Origin: Liolophura sinensis
Taxonomy: Eukaryota > Mollusca > Polyplacophora > Chitonida > Chitonidae
Direction of reading: 5' to 3'
DNA: 49,492 bases
Assembly: GCF_032854445.1 (NCBI RefSeq)
Contig: NW_027018266.1
Span: forward strand, 1 to 49,492
Both the position numbers and the translations under genes were made by a program. Numbering within the stretch: the first letter of the stretch is position 1; each line of letters opens with the position of its first letter. Below are positions 13,706-26,361 of the stretch, one piece after another. The notes beneath the pieces are model-generated. The model saw only the letters and a program-made list of their open reading frames with translations. It made no database searches and was not told the DNA's origin.

Positions 13706-16700
13706 AATTAGCAAAAAGCCCAGGCAAAAATCCAAAAGTGGAAAAACTGTTCCAATGCTGCTGGTAAGAGGCTAATCCGACGTATTTTGTGACGAGAAAT
13801 CGAATGGTGCAAACCGCGTTGCTCTCTGACCAATACTTTTGGCTGTAGCGACAATTGAATGAGGATTTATGTCAAAATCACGTGCCTAACAACGGCTCTT
13901 ACTCCATGGAAACCAAGGAAATTTGCAATTTTTCAACAGCTGGAGATGCCTGGCCCAATTGCGCATCTTTTGGCACCTTATTGATGTGGGTCAGTGTTTA
14001 ATTGTACTTTTTACAGCAGACTGTATCAAGTACCTTGTGTTTTTTATATACAAATGGTGTGGTTTTTCAACATGTAGATAAAGACATTGAGTTTGTCTTC
14101 GACTTAGAAGTAAGACAATTGCTGGGTGAGTTAAATGGGCTTGGCCCAAAGATTTGACGTCTTCTGGGCTACCGAAGGGCACATAACTTATAATCAAAAG
14201 TTGACTATAGTAATGACCAGTCGCGATATTACATAGTAAATGTAGCCGAATTGAATTAGCAAAAAGCCCAGGCAAAAATCCAAAAGTGGAAAAACTGTTC
14301 CAATGCTGTGGGTAAGAGGCTAATCCGCCGTATTTTGTGACGAGAAATCGAATGGTGCAAACCGCGTTGCTCTCCGACCAATACTTTTGGCTGTAGCGAC
14401 AATTGAATGAGCATTTATGTGAAAATCACGTGCCTAACAACGGCTCTTACTCCATGGAAACCAAGGAAATTTGCAATTTTTCAACAGCTGGAGATGCCTG
14501 GCCCAATTGCGCATCTTTTGGCACCTTATTGATGTGGGTCAGTGTTTAATTGTACTTTTTACAGCAGACTGTATCAAGTACCTTGTGTTTTTTATATACA
14601 AATGGTGTGGTTTTTCAACATGTAGATAAAGACATTGAGTTTGTCTTCGACTTAGAAGTAAGACAATTGCTGGATGAGTTAAATCGGCTTGGCCCAAAGA
14701 TTTGACGTCTTCTGGGCTACCGAAGGGCACATAACTTATAATCAAAAGTTGATTATAGTAATGACCAGTCGCGATATTACATAGTAAATGTAGCGGAATT
14801 TAATTAGCAAAAAGCCCAGGCAAAAATCCAAAAGTGGAAAAACTGTTCCAATGCTGCTGGTAAGAGGCTAATCCGACGTATTTTGTGACGAGAAATCGAA
14901 TGGTGCAAACCGCGTTGCTCTCCGACCAATACTTTTGGCTGTAGCGACAATTGAATGAGCATTTATGTGAAAATCACGTGCCTAACAACGGCTCTTACTC
15001 CATGGAAACCAAGGAAATTTGCAATTTTTCAACAGCTGGAGATGCCTGGCCCAATTGCGCATCTTTTGGCACCTTATTGATGTGGGTCAGTGTTTAATTG
15101 TACTTTTTACAGCAGACTGTATCAAGTACCTTGTGTTTTTTATATACAAATGGTGTGGTTTTTCAACATGTAGATAAAGACATTGAGTTTGTCTTCGACT
15201 TAGAAGTAAGACAATTGCTGGGTGAGTTAAATGGGCTTGGCCCAAAGATTTGACGTCTTCTGGGCTACCGAAGGGCACATAACTTATAATCAAAAGTTGA
15301 CTATAGTAATCACCAGTCGCGATATTACATAGTAAATGTAGCCGAATTGAATTAGCATAAAGCCCAGGCAAAAATCCCAAAGTGGAAAAACTGTTCCAAT
15401 GCTGCTGGTAAGAGGCTAATCCGACGTATTTTGTGACAAGAAATCGAATGGTGCAAACCGCGTTGCTCTCCGACCAATACTTTTGGCTGTAGCGACAATT
15501 GAATGAGCATTTATGTGAAAATCACGTGCCTAACAACGGCTCTTACTCCATGGAAACCAAGGAAATTTGCAATTTTTCAACAGCTCGAGATGCCTGGCCC
15601 AACTGCGCATCTTTTGGCACCTTATTGATGTGGGTCAGTGTTTAATTGTACTTTTTACAGCAGACTGTATCAAGTACCTTGTGTTTTTTATATACAAATG
15701 GTGTGGTTTTTCAACATGTAGATAAAGACATTGAGTTTGTCTTCGACTTAGAAGTAAGACAATTGCTGGATGAGTTAAATGGGCTTGGCCCAAAGATTTG
15801 ACGTCTTCTGGGCTACCGAAGGGCACATAACTTATAATCAAAAGTTGACTATAGTAATGACCAGTCGCGATATTACATAAAATATGTAGCCGAGTTGAAT
15901 TAGCAAAAAGCCCAGGCAAAAATCCAAAAGTGGAAAAACTGTTCCAATGCTGCTGGTAAGAGGCTAATCCGACGTATTTTGTGACGAGAAATCGAATGGT
16001 GCAAACCGCGTTGCTCTCCGACCAACACTTATGGCTGTAGCTACAATTGAATGAGCATTTATGTGAAAATCACGTGCGTAACAACGGCTCTTACTCCATG
16101 GAAACCAAGGAAATTTGCAATTTTTCAACAGCTGGAGATGCCTGGCCCAATTGCGCATCTTTTGGCACCTTATTGATGTGGGTCAGTGTTTAATTGTACT
16201 TTTTACAGCAGACTGTATCAAGTACCTTGTGTTTTTTATATACAAATGGTGTGGTTTTCCAACATGTAGATAAAGACATTGAGTTTGTCTTCGACTTAGA
16301 AGTAAGACAATTGCTGGATGAGTTAAATGGGCTTGGCCCAAAGATTTGACGTCTTCTGGGCTACCGAAGGGCACATAACTTATAATCAAAAGTTGACTAT
16401 AGTAATGACCAGTCGCGATATTACATAGTAAATGTAGCCGAATTGAATTAGCAAAAAGTCCAGGCAAAAATCCAAAAGTGGAAAAACTGTTCCAATGCTG
16501 CTGGTAAGAGGCTAATCCGACGTATTTTGTGACGAGAAATCGAATGGTGCAAACCGCGTTGCTCTCCGACCAACACTTTTGGCTGTAGCTACAATTGAAT
16601 GAGCATTTATGTGAAAATCACGTGCCTAACAACGGCTCTTACTCCATGGAAACCAAGGAAATTTGCAATTTTTCAACAGCTGGAGATGCCTGGCCCAATT

Positions 16701-16993
16701 GCGCATCTTTTGGCACCTTATTGATGTGGGTCAGTGTTTAATTGTACTTTTTACAGCAGACTGTATCAAGTACCTTGTGTTTTTTATATACAAATGGTGT
16801 GGTTTTTCAACATGTAGATAAAGACATTGAGTTTGTCTTCGACTTAGAAGTAAGACAATTGCTGGATGAGTTAAATGGGCTTGGCCCAAAGATTTGACGT
16901 CTTCTGGGCTACCGAAGGGCACATAACTTATAATCAAAAGTTGATTATAGTAATCACCAGTCGCGATATTACATAAAATATGTAGCGGAATTT
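13706..16993 (+). repeat. Hexamer HOR, copy 2 (six monomers, 3288 bp)
   Basis: The same six-unit order as the preceding block, unit by unit, at exactly 6 x 548 bp. Private differences include 'gaggatttatgtcaaaatc' in the first unit (13860-13880) and 'aaatggg' in place of 'aaatcgg' in the sixth. This copy is free of the homopolymer noise of the left end, so it is the best reference for the hexamer. Confidence 0.88.
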
Positions 16994-17048
16994 AATTAGC
17001 AAAAAGCCCAGGCAAAAATCCAAAAGTGGAAAAACTGTTCCAATGCTG
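16994..17048. other. Unequal-crossover interval, type 6 to type 2 (loss of one hexamer unit)
   Basis: Left of this interval the bases are those of a hexamer type 6 tail ('gtagcggaattt', ending at 16993). At 17049 the diagnostic T of 'gctgtgggtaag' (type 2) appears. Nothing between distinguishes the parents, so the exchange lies in this shared stretch. It removed one 548-bp type 1 unit. Confidence 0.7.
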
Positions 17049-19733
17049 TGGGTAAGAGGCTAATCCGCCGTATTTTGTGACGAGAAATCGAATGGTGCAA
17101 ACCGCGTTGCTCTCCGACCAATACTTTTGGCTGTAGCGACAATTGAATGAGCATTTATGTGAAAATCACGTGCCTAACAACGGCTCTTACTCCATGGAAA
17201 CCAAGGAAATTTGCAATTTTTCAACAGCTGGAGATGCCTGGCCCAATTGCGCATCTTTTGGCACCTTATTGATGTGGGTCAGTGTTTAATTGTACTTTTT
17301 ACAGCAGACTGTATCAAGTACCTTGTGCTTTTTATATACAAATGGTGTGGTTTTTCAACATGTAGATAAAGACATTGAGTTTGTCTTCGACTTAGAAGTA
17401 AGACAATTGCTGGATGAGTTAAATGGGCTTGGCCCAAAGATTTGACGTCTTCTGGGCTACCGAAGGGCACATAACTTATAATCAAAAGTTGATTATAGTA
17501 ATGACCAGTCGCGATATTACATAAAATATGTAGCGGAATTTAATTAGCAAAAAGCCCAGGCAAAAATCCAAACGTAAAAAAACTGTTCCAATGCTGCTGG
17601 TAAGAGGCTAATCCGACGTATTTTGTGACGAGAAATCGAATGGTGCAAACCGCGTTGCTCTCCGACCAATACTTTTGGCTGTAGCGACAATTGAATGAGC
17701 ATTTATGTGAAAATCACGTGCCTAACAACGGCTCTTACTCCATGGAAACCAAGGAAATTTGCAATTTTTCAACAGCTGGAGATGCCTGGCCCAATTGCGC
17801 ATCTTTTGGCACCTTATTGATGTGGGTCAGTGTTTAATTGTACTTTTTACAGCAGACTGTATCAAGTACCTTGTGTTTTTTATATACAAATGGTGTGGTT
17901 TTTCAACATGTAGATAAAGACATTGAGTTTGTCTTCGACTTAGAAGTAAGACAATTGCTGGGTGAGTTAAATGGGCTTGGCCCAAAGATTTGACGTCTTC
18001 TGGGCTACCGAAGGGCACATAACTTATAATCAAAAGTTGAATATAGTAATGACCAGTCGCGATATTACATAGTAAATGTAGCCGAATTGAATTAGCATAA
18101 AGCCCAGGCAAAAATCCCAAAGTGGAAAAACTGTTCCAATGCTGCTGGTAAGAGGCTAATCCGACGTATTTTGTGACAAGAAATCGAATGGTGCAAACCG
18201 CGTTGCTCTCCGACCAATACTTTTGGCTGTAGCGACAATTGAATGAGCATTTATGTGAAAATCACGTGCCTAACAACGGCTCTTACTCCATGGAAACCAA
18301 GGAAATTTGCAATTTTTCAACAGCTCGAGATGCCTGGCCCAATTGCGCATCTTTTGGCACCTTATTGATGTGGGTCAGTGTTTAATTGTACTTTTTACAG
18401 CAGACTGTATCAAGTACCTTGTGTTTTTTATATACAAATGGTGTGGTTTTTCAACATGTAGATAAAGACATTGAGTTTGTCTTCGACTTAGAAGTAAGAC
18501 AATTGCTGGATGAGTTAAATGGGCTTGGCCCAAAGATTTGACGTCTTCTGGGCTACCGAAGGGCACATAACTTATAATCAAAAGTTGACTATAGTAATGA
18601 CCAGTCGCGATATTACATAGTAAATGTAGCCGAGTTGAATTAGCAAAAAGCCCAGGCAAAAATCCAAAAGTGGAAAAACTGTTCCAATGCTGCTGGTAAG
18701 AGGCTAATCCGACGTATTTTGTGACGAGAAATCGAATGGTGCAAACCGCGTTGCTCTCCGACCAAGACTTATGGCTGTAGCTACAATTGAATGAGCATTT
18801 ATGTGAAAATCACGTGCCTAACAACGGCTCTTACTCCATGGAAACCAAGGAAATTTGCAATTTTTCAACAGCTGGAGATGCCTGGCCCAATTGCGCATCT
18901 TTTGGCACCTTATTGATGTGGGTCAGTGTTTAATTGTACTTTTTACAGCAGACTGTATCAAGTACCTTGTGTTTTTTATATACAAATGGTGTGGTTTTCC
19001 AACATGTAGATAAAGACATTGAGTTTGTCTTCGACTTAGAAGTAAGACAATTGCTGGATGAGTTAAATGGGCTTGGCCCAAAGATTTGACATCTTCTGGG
19101 CTACCGAAGGGCACATAACTTATAATCAAAAGTTGACTATAGTAATGACCAGTCGCGATATTACATAGTAAATGTAGCCGAATTGAATTAGCAAAAAGTC
19201 CAGGCAAAAATCCAAAAGTGGAAAAACTGTTCCAATGCTGCTGATAAGAGGCTAATCCGACGTATTTTGTGACGAGAAATCGAATGGTGCAAACCGCGTT
19301 GCTCTCCGACCAACACTTTTGGCTGTAGCTACAATTGAATGAGCATTTATGTGAAAATCACGTGCCTAACAACGGCTCTTACTCCATGGAAACCAAGGAA
19401 ATTTGCAATTTTTTAACAGCTGGAGATGCCTGGCCCAATTGCGCATCTTTTGGCACCTTATTGATGTGGGTCAGTGTTTAATTGTACTTTTTACAGCAGA
19501 CTGTATCAAGTACCTTGTGTTTTTTATATACAAATGGTGTGGTTTTTCTACATGTAGATAAAGACATTGAGTTTGTCTTCGACTTAGAAGTAAGACAATT
19601 GCTGGGTGAGTTAAATGGGCTTGGCCCAAAGATTTGACGTCTTCTGGGCTACCGAAGGGCACATAACTTATAATCAAAAGTTGAATATAGTAATGACCAG
19701 TCGCGATATTACATAGTAAATGTAGAAGAATTT
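16994..19733 (+). repeat. Hexamer HOR, copy 3, contracted to five monomers (2740 bp)
   Basis: The block opens with the 'gctgtgggtaag'/'ccgccgt' unit (type 2) directly after a type 6 tail, so the type 1 unit is missing. Types 3, 4, 5 and 6 follow, more diverged than in copies 1 and 2. The type 4 unit has 'cccaattgcg', not 'aactgcg'. The type 5 unit (landmark 18787) has 'caagacttatgg', 'cctaac' and 'gacatcttc'. The last unit has 'gctgataag', 'tttttctacatg' and the tail 'gtagaagaattt'. Length is exactly 5 x 548 bp. Confidence 0.82.
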
Positions 19734-20829
19734 AATTAGCAAAAAGCCCAGGCAAAAATCCAAAAGTGGAAAAACTGTTCCAATGCTGCTGGTAAGAGGC
19801 TAATCCGACGTATTTTGTGACGAGAAATCGAATGGTGCAAACCGCGTTGCTCTCCGACCAATACTTTTGGCTGTAGCGACAATTGAATGAGCATTTATGT
19901 GAAAATGACGTGCCCAGCAACGGCTCTTACTCCATGGAAACCAAGGAAATTTGCAATTTTTCAACAGCTGGAGATGCCTGGCCCAATTGCGCATCTTTTG
20001 GCACCTTATTGATGTGGGTCAGTGTTTAATTGTACTTTTTACAGCAGACTGTATCAAGTACCTTGTGTTTTTTATATACAAATGGTGTGGTTTTTCAACA
20101 TGTAGATAAAAACATTGAGTTTGTCTTCGACTTAGAAGTAAGACAATTGCTGGATGCGTTAAATGGGCTTGGCCCAAAGATTTGACGTCTTCTGGGCTAC
20201 CGAAGTACACATAACTTATAATCAAAAGTTGACTATAGTAATGACCAGTCGCGATATTACATAGTAAATGTAGCCGAGTTGAATTAGCAAAAAGCCCAGG
20301 CAAAAATCCAAAAGTGGAAAAACTGTTCCAATGCTGCTGGTAAGAGGCTAATCCGACGTATTTTGTGACGAGAAATCGAATGGTGCAAACCGCGTTGCTC
20401 TCCGACCAACACTTATGGCTGTAGCGACAATTGAATGAGCATTTATGTGAAAATCACGTGACCAGCAACGGCTCTTACTCCATGGAAACCAAGGAAATTT
20501 GCAATTTTTCAACAGCTGGAGATGCCTGGCCCAATTGCGCATCTTTTGGCACCTTATTGATGTGGGTCAGTGTTCAATTGTACTTTTTACAGCAGACTGT
20601 ATCAAGTACCTTGTTGTTTTTATATACAAATGGTGTGGTTTTTCAACATGTAGATAAAGACATTGAGTTTGTCTTCGACTTAGAAGTAAGACAATTGCTG
20701 GATGAGTTAAATGGGCTTGGCCCAAAGATTTGACGTCTTCTGGGCTACCGAAGGGCACATAACTTATAATCAAAAGTTGAATATAGTAATGACCAGTCGC
20801 GATATTACATAGTAAATGTAGCCGAACTG
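19734..20829 (+). repeat. Two linker monomers between hexamer and octamer domains
   Basis: Units with landmarks at 19883 and 20431. The first carries 'gtgcccagc', 'gatgcgtt', 'gaagtacac' and a damaged E-box. It follows 'gtagaagaattt', the same rare neighbour combination as in the two left blocks. The second is the first B-like unit of the window: 'gtgaccagc', 'gttcaattg' and 'cttgttgttttt'. The changeover between HOR domains falls here. Confidence 0.7.
19907..19912. promoter_or_regulatory. Mutated E-box (GACGTG) in one linker monomer
   Basis: At the conserved E-box position this unit reads 'aaaatgacgtgccc': the first C of CACGTG is G. It is the one clear loss of the CACGTG core that I noticed, and it lies at the junction of the hexamer and octamer domains. 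It would lack a PmlI site. Confidence 0.75.
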
Positions 20830-23800
20830 AATTAGCAAAAAGCCCAGGCAAAAATCCAAAAGTGGAAAAACTGTTCCAATGCTGCTGGTAAGAGGCTAAT
20901 CCGACGTATTTTGTGACGAGAAATCGAATGGTGCAAACCGCGTTGCTCTCCGACCAATACTTTTGGCTGTAGCGACAATTGAATGAGCATTTATGTGAAA
21001 ATCACGTGCCTAACAACGGCTCTTACTCCATGGAAACCAAGGAAATTTGCAATTTTTCAACAGCTGGAGATGCCTGGCCCAATTGCGCATCTTTTGGCAC
21101 CTTATTGATGTGGGTCAGTGTTTAATTGTACTTTTTACAGCAGACTGTATCAAGTACCTTGTGTTTTTTATATACAAATGGTGTGGTTTTTCAACATGTA
21201 GATAAAGACATTGAGATTGTCTTCGACTTAGAAGTAAGACAATTGCTAGATGAGTTAAATGGGCTTGGCCCAAAGATTTGACGTCTTCTGGGCTACCGAA
21301 GGGCACATAACTTATAATCAAAAGTTGAATATAGTAATGACCAGTCGCGATATTACATAGTAAATATAGCCGAACTTAATTAGCAAAAAGCCCAGGCAAA
21401 AATCCAAAAGTGGAAAAACTGTTCCAATACTGCTGGTAAGAGGCTAATCCGACGTATTTTGTGACGAGAAATCGAATGGTGCAAACCGCGTTGCTCTCCG
21501 ACCAATACTTTTGGCTGTAGCGACAATTGAATGAGCATTTATGTGAAAATCACGTGCCTAACAACGGCTCTTACTCCATGGAAACCAAGGAAATTTGCAA
21601 TTTTTCAACAGCTGGAGATGCCTGGCCCAATTGCGCATCTTTTGGCACCTTATTGATGTGGGTCAGTGTTTAATTGTACTTTTTACAGTAGACTGTATCA
21701 AGTACCTTGTGTTTTTTATATACAAATGGTGTGGTTTTTCAACATGTAGATAAAGACATTGAGTTTGTCTTCGACTTAGAAGTAAGACAATTGCTGGATG
21801 AGTTAAATGGGCTTGGCCCAAAGATTTGACGTCTTCTGGGCTACCGAAGGGCACATAACTTATAATCAAAAGTTGAATATAGTAATGACCAGTCGCGATA
21901 TTACATAGTAAATGTAGCCGAACTGAATTAGCAAAAAGCCCAGGCAAAAATCCAAAAGTGGAAAAACTGTTCCAATGCTGCTGGTAAGAGGCTAATCCGA
22001 TGTATTTTGTGACGAGAAATCGAATGGTGCAAACCGCGTTGCTCTCTGACCAATACTTTTGGCTGTAGCGACAATTGAATGAGCATTTATGTGAAAATCA
22101 CGTGCCTAACAACGGCTCTTACTCCATGGAAACCAAGGAAATTGGCAATTTTTCAACAGCTGGAGATGCCTGGCCCAATTGCGCATCTTTTGGCACCTTA
22201 TTGATGTGGGTCAGTGTTTAATTGTACTTTTTACAGCAGACTGTATCAAGTACCTTGTGTTTTTTATATACAAATGGTGTGGTTTTTCAACATGTAGATA
22301 AAGACATTGAGTTTGTCTTCGACTTAGAAGTAAGACAATTGCTAGATGAGTTAAATGGGCTTGGCCCAAAGATTTGACGTCTTCTGGGCTACCGAAGGGC
22401 ACATAACTTATAATCAAAAGTTGAATATAGTAATGACCAGTCGCGATATTACATAGTAAATGTAGCCGAACTTAATTAGCAAAAAGCCCAGGCAAAAATC
22501 CAAAAGTGGAAAAACTGTTCCAATACTGCTGGTAAGAGGCTAATCCGACGTATTTTGTGACGAGAAATCGAATGGTGCAAACCGCGTTGCTCTCCGACCA
22601 ATACTTTTGGCTGTAGCGACAATTGAATGAGCATTTATGTGAAAATCACGTGCCTAACAACGGCTCTTACTCCATGGAAACCAAGGAAATTTGCAATTTT
22701 TCAACAGCTGGAGATGCCTGGCCCAATTGCGCATCTTTTGGCACCTTATTGATGTGGGTCAGTGTTTAATTGTACTTTTTACAGTAGACTGTATCAAGTA
22801 CCTTGTGTTTTTTATATACAAATGGTGTGGTTTTTCAACATGTAGATAAAGACATTGAGTTTGTCTTCGACTTAGAAGTAAGACAATTGCTGGATGAGTT
22901 AAATGGGCTTGGCCCAAAGATTTGACATCTTCTGGGCTACCGAAGGGCACATAACTTATAATCAAAAGTTGATTATAGTAATGACCAGTCGCGATATTAC
23001 ATAGTAAATGTAGCCGAATTGAATTAGCAAAAAGTCCAGGCAAAAATCCAAAAGTGGAAAAACTGTTCCAATGCTGCTGATAAGAAGCTAATCCGACGTA
23101 TTTTGTGACGAGAAATCGAATGGTGCAAACCGCGTTGCTCTCCGACCAATACTTTTGGCTGTAGCGACAATTGAATGAGCATTTATGTGAAAATCACGTG
23201 ACCAGCAACGGCTCTTACTCCATGGAAACCAAGGAAATTTGCAATTTTTCAACAGCTGGGGATGCCTGGCCCAATTGCGCATCTTTTGGCACCTTATTGA
23301 TGTGGGTCAGTGTTCAATTCTACTTTTTACAGTAGACTGTATCAAGTACCTTGTGTTTTTTATATACAAATGGTGTGGTTTTTCAACATGTAGATAAAGA
23401 CATTGAGTTTGTCTTCGACTTAGAAGTAAGACAATTGCTGGATGAGTTAAATGGGCTTGGCCCAAAGATTTGACGTCTTCTGGGCTACCGAAGGGCACAT
23501 AACTTATAATCAAAAGTTGATTATAGTAATGACCAGTCGCGATATTACATAGTAAATGTAGCCGAATTGAATTAGCAAAAAGCCCATGCAAAAATACAAA
23601 AGTTAAAAAACTGTTCCAATGCTGCTGATAAGAGGCTAATCCGATGTATTTTGTGACGAGAAATCGAATGGTGCAAACCGCGTTGCTCTCCGACCAATAC
23701 TTTTGGCTGTAGCGACAATTGAATGAGCATTTATGTGAAAATCACGTGACCAGCAACGGCTCTTACTCCATGGAAACCAAGGAAATTTGCAATTTTTCAA

Positions 23801-25214
23801 CAGCTGGAGATGCCTGGCCCAATTGCGCATCTTTTGGCACCTTATTGATGTGGGTCAGTGTTTAATTGTACTTTTTACAGCAGACTGTATCAAGTACCTT
23901 GTTGTTTTTATATACAAATGGTGTGGTTTTTCAACATGTAGATAAAGACATTGAGTTTGTCTTCGACTTAGAAGTAAGACAATTGCTGGATGAGTTAAAT
24001 GGGCTTGGCCCAAAGATTTGACGTCTTCTGGGCTACCGAAGGGCACATAACTTATAATAAAAAGTTGAATATAGTAATGACCAGTCGCGATATTACATAG
24101 TAAATGTAGCCGAATTGAATTAGCAAAAAGCCCAGGCAAAAATCCCAAAGTGGAAAAACTGTTCCAATGCTGCTGGTAAGAGGCTAATCCGACGTATTTT
24201 GTGACGAGAAATCGAATGGTGCAAACCGCGTTGCTCTCCGACCAATACTTTTGGCTGTAGCGACAATTGAATGAGCATTTATGTGAAAATCACGTGCCTA
24301 ACGACGGCTCTTACTCCATGGAAACCAAGGAAATTTGCAATTTTTCAACAGCTGGGGATGCCTGGCCCAATTGCGCATCTTTTGGCACCTTATTGATGTG
24401 GGTCAGTGTTCAACTGTTCTTTTTACAGCAGACTGTATCAAGTACCTTGTGTTTTTTATATACAAATGGTGTGGTTTTTCAACATGTAGATAAAGACATT
24501 GAGTTTGTCTTCGACTTAGAAGTAAGACAATTGCTGGATGAGTTAAATGGGCTTGGCCCAAAGATTTGACGTCTTCTGGGCTACCGAAGGGCACATAACT
24601 TATAATCAAAAGTTGAATATAGTAATGACCAGTCGCGATATTACATAGTAAATGTAGTCGAATTGAATTAGCAAAAAGCCCAGGCAAAAATCCAAAAGTG
24701 GAAAAAACTGTTCCAATGCTGCTGGTAAGAGGCTAATCCGACGTATTTTGTGACGAGAAATCGAATGGTGCAAACCGCGTTGCTCTCCGACCAACACTTA
24801 TGGCTGTAGCTACAATTGAATGAGCATTTATGTGAAAATCACGTGCCTAACAACGGCTCTTACTCCATGGAAACCAAGGAAATTTGCAATTTTTCAACAG
24901 CTGGAGATGCCTGGCCCAATTGCGCATCTTTTGGCACCTTATTGATGTGGGTCAGTGTTCAATTGTACTTTTTACAGCAGACTGTATCAAGTACCTTGTG
25001 TTTTTTATATACAAATGGTGTGGTTTTTCAACATGTAGATAAAGACATTGAGTTTGTCTTCGACTTAGAAGTAAGACAATTGCTGGATGAGTTAAATGGG
25101 ATTGGCCCAAAGATTTGACGTCTTCTGGGCTACCGAAGGGCACATAACTTATAATCAAAAGTTGAATATAGTAATGACCAGTCGCGATATTACATAGTAA
25201 ATGTAGCCGAATTG
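20830..25214 (+). repeat. Octamer HOR, copy 1: a-b-c-d-e-f-g-h (4385 bp)
   Basis: Unit starts are a 20830, b 21378, c 21926, d 22474, e 23022, f 23570, g 24118 and h 24667. Marks: a 'gagattgtc', 'gctagatgag' and tail 'aaatatagccgaactt'; b 'acagtagactg' and tail 'ccgaactgaatt'; c 'ccgatgt', 'gaaattggc' and 'gctagatgag'; d 'acagtagactg' and 'gacatcttc'; e 'gttcaattctac', 'gtagac' and tail leading into 'agcccatgc'; f 'gtgaccagc', 'cttgttg' and 'ataataaaaag'; g 'cctaacgacgg', 'ctggggatg' and 'caactgttc'; h 'caacacttatgg', 'gttcaattg' and 'gggattggccc'. The extra base is one A at about 24705. The 5' half of this a unit lacks the 'cccagc'/'tttccaattt' seen in the later a units, so the repeat's left edge lies inside it. 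Confidence 0.9.
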
Positions 25215-26310
25215 AATTAGCAAAAAGCCCAGGCAAAAATCCCAAAGTGGAAAAACTGTTCCAATGCTGCTGATAAGAGGCTAATCCGACGTATTTTGTG
25301 ACGAGAAATCGAATGGTGCAAACCGCGTTGCTCTCCGACCAATACTTTTGGCTGTAGCGACAATTGAATGAGCATTTATGTGAAAATCACGTGCCCAGCA
25401 ACGGCTCTTACTCCATGGAAACCAAGGAAATTTCCAATTTTTCAACAGCTGGAGATGCCTGGCCCAATTGCGCATCTTTTGGCACCTTATTGATGTGGGT
25501 CAGTGTTTAATTGTACTTTTTACAGCAGACTGTATCAAGTACCTTGTGTTTTTTATATACAAATGGTGTGGTTTTTCAACATGTAGATAAAGACATTGAG
25601 ATTGTCTTCGACTTAGAAGTAAGACAATTGCTAGATGAGTTAAATGGGCTTGGCCCAAAGATTTGACGTCTTCTGGGCTACCGAAGGGCACATAACTTAT
25701 AATCAAAAGTTGAATATAGTAATGACCAGTCGCGATATTACATAGTAAATATAGCCGAACTTAATTAGCAAAAAGCCCAGGCAAAAATCCAAAAGTGGAA
25801 AAACTGTTCCAATACTGCTGGTAAGAGGCTAATCCGACGTATTTTGTGACGAGAAATCGAATGGTGCAAACCGCGTTGCTCTCCGACCAATACTTTTGGC
25901 TGTAGCGACAATTGAATGAGCATTTATGTGAAAATCACGTGCCTAACAACGGCTCTTACTCCATGGAAACCAAGGAAATTTGCAATTTTTCAACAGCTGG
26001 AGATGCCTGGCCCAATTGCGCATCTTTTGGCACCTTATTGATGTGGGTCAGTGTTTAATTGTACTTTTTACAGTAGACTGTATCAAGTACCTTGTGTTTT
26101 TTATATACAAATGGTGTGGTTTTTCAACATGTAGATAAAGACATTGAGTTTGTCTTCGACTTAGAAGTAAGACAATTGCTGGATGAGTTAAATGGGCTTG
26201 GCCCAAAGATTTGACGTCTTCTGGGCTACCGAAGGGCACATAACTTATAATCAAAAGTTGAATATAGTAATGACCAGTCGCGATATTACATAGTAAATGT
26301 AGCCGAACTG

Positions 26311-26361
26311 AATTAGCAAAAAGCCCAGGCAAAAATCCAAAAGTGGAAAAACTGTTCCAAT
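26311..26361. other. Unequal-crossover interval, b to d (loss of unit c)
   Basis: The base at 26310 is the G of 'ccgaactgaatt', the mark of the end of unit b. The A at 26362 in 'caatactgctgg' marks the start of unit d, which in copies 1 and 3 is preceded by the end of unit c ('gaacttaatt'). The stretch between is identical in both parents. Crossing over here removed exactly one 548-bp unit. Confidence 0.8.

Noticed and set aside
24700-24712. Extra A in 'gtggaaaaaactg' as a functional difference of octamer copy 1
   Set aside because: It is a one-base homopolymer change, absent from the matching unit at 33464-33474; either a recent slip or a base-call error.
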